Translations under genes and position numbers: made by a program
Part shown: positions 63,228 through 64,000 of the stretch, piece by piece
Numbering within the stretch: position 1 is the first letter of the stretch
How the letters are laid out: each line of letters begins with the position of its first letter
DNA from: Aerococcus sanguinicola
GTDB lineage: Bacteria > Bacillota > Bacilli > Lactobacillales > Aerococcaceae
DNA length: 64,000 nt
NCBI RefSeq assembly: GCF_001543145.1
Contig: NZ_CP014160.1
Location: 558,001-622,000, forward strand
Reading direction: 5' to 3'
Notes under the pieces: generated by a model
Database searches by the model: none
Told to the model about the DNA's origin: nothing
What the model saw: the letters and a program-made list of their open reading frames with translations, nothing else

Positions 63228-64000
63228 CTAGTCGGCCAATGTAATCAAGAAATATTTCTTCTTGCCCCGGCGCACGACAATATAACGACCTTCAATGGCA
63301 TCGGCTTCAGAAATTTCATAATCCAAATCTTGAACCCGTTCACCGTTAATATAAATTGCGCCATTTTGGATATCTTCGCGGGATTGGCGGCGAGACTTCT
63401 CAACCTCCGCATCCACCAACCAAACGGCTAGGTTAGCAGCTTCCTTAGGCATGGTTTTACCTGGCATCTTGCCAAAGCCCTGCTCGATTTGTTGGGCAGT
63501 CAGCTGTTTGATATCGCCTTTGAATAAGGCGTCCGTAATGGCTAAAGCATCTTGCAAGCCTTCTTCGCCATGGACGAAGCGGGTCATTTCCTCTGCTAAG
63601 GCCTTCTGAGCTTCACGCTTTTCAGGTTCATTAGCAACTTTTTCAGCATAGTCTGCGATCTCTTCTTGAGTCAAGAAAGTGAAGTATTTGAGGTATTTAA
63701 TGACGTCGGCATCTTGTTGGTTGACCCAGAATTGGTAGAATTCATATGGCGAGGTTTTCTCAGGATCTAACCAAACAGCCCCACCAGCAGTCTTACCGAA
63801 TTTGGTGCCGTCAGCTTTCAGCATTAAAGGAATGGTTAGTCCAAAGGCTTGGGCTTCCGGTCCTTCCACCTTGCGGATGTAGTCCAAGCCTGAGGTAATA
63901 TTCCCCCATTGGTCGGCCCCACCAATTTGCAGGCGAACGTCCTCTTCTTGGTAGAGATGGAGGAAGTCCATGGATTGAAGAATTTGGTAGGCAAATTCAG
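63228..64000 (-). CDS. tyrS: Tyrosyl-tRNA synthetase, 5' part outside window
   Basis: The C-terminal 256 residues are present, and the frame is open to the window edge. Substrate residues appear in QIGGADQWGNITSGLDYI, and KFGKTAGGAVWLD is the KMSKS-equivalent loop. The S4-like RNA-binding domain at the end (SREDIQNGAIYINGERV) is complete. It charges tRNA-Tyr. An own terminator closes the gene. Confidence 0.96.
   Translation of the reverse strand, partial: EFAYQILQSMDFLHLYQEEDVRLQIGGADQWGNITSGLDYIRKVEGPEAQAFGLTIPLMLKADGTKFGKTAGGAVWLDPEKTSPYEFYQFWVNQQDADVIKYLKYFTFLTQEEIADYAEKVANEPEKREAQKALAEEMTRFVHGEEGLQDALAITDALFKGDIKQLTAQQIEQGFGKMPGKTMPKEAANLAVWLVDAEVEKSRRQSREDIQNGAIYINGERVQDLDYEISEADAIEGRYIVVRRGKKKYFLITLAD

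Overview
The window looks like part of a chromosome from a low-to-moderate GC Gram-positive bacterium of the order Lactobacillales, possibly Aerococcaceae or a relative. The grounds are strong AGGAGG-type ribosome sites with frequent GTG and TTG starts, a T-box and a TPP riboswitch, a Veg protein, an adcACB zinc transporter, a type I-E CRISPR repeat like that of streptococci and lactobacilli, and a D-aspartate (Lys-D-Asp/Asn) peptidoglycan bridge cluster. The genus call is inference. No phage genes, complete insertion sequence, rRNA or cas genes are visible.

Layout. 1-8.6 kb is an exopolysaccharide/capsule locus (GT39-like membrane protein cut by the window edge, GT2, Wzz-like, Wzy-like, GT4, Ugd, and a divergent GT4), interrupted by tRNA-Arg and by a dispersed structured repeat. 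8.7-14.7 kb holds metabolic and hypothetical genes (lipoprotein, DUF554, MetE-like, SDR with a divergent LysR regulator). 14.7-23 kb is an accessory region: a TPR gene with two in-frame stops, MazEF, an ABC-F protein with an attenuator-like leader, a DinJ antitoxin with a decayed RelE toxin, a Phd/ParE pair and a RhuM protein. 23-31 kb is housekeeping and transport (RlmCD, nitroreductase, LuxS, aldo/keto reductase, AEC carrier, split ThrE exporter, ThiT under a TPP riboswitch). 32-34 kb has a HicB-like remnant and a CRISPR array of 23 repeats without cas genes. 34-40 kb is a membrane glycosylation locus (GtrA, YfhO, CsbB-like GT2 fused to GtrA, large membrane protein). 40-45 kb has a nucleoside hydrolase, an aldehyde dehydrogenase and a T-box-controlled amino-acid transporter. 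45-64 kb is mostly housekeeping on the minus strand: secA, a YeiH family protein, adcACB, ispE, veg, the D-Asp bridge operon, rsmA-rnmV-tatD, metG, an NlpC/P60 hydrolase and tyrS.

The least explained content is non-coding. Four tandem units of about 112 bp sit between secA and an amino-acid transporter gene. Each folds as a long irregular hairpin; stem sequences differ almost completely between units while the complementarity and the closing motifs are kept. A solitary element of the same plan follows the ParE toxin stop codon. A second family (three near-complete copies plus fragments) near 0.7-1.35 kb, 6 kb and 25.5 kb also shows compensatory changes in at least three helices. Both look like selected structures, RNA or single-stranded DNA, that match no family I recognise.

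Other points that deserve attention are the two-uORF leader of the ABC-F gene, an apparent AUC start in the LysR gene, the two stops in the TPR gene, two HicB-like proteins with no HicA partner, a Zur-like box over the adcA promoter, and a fused glutamine/arginine-type transporter with no ATPase gene beside it.
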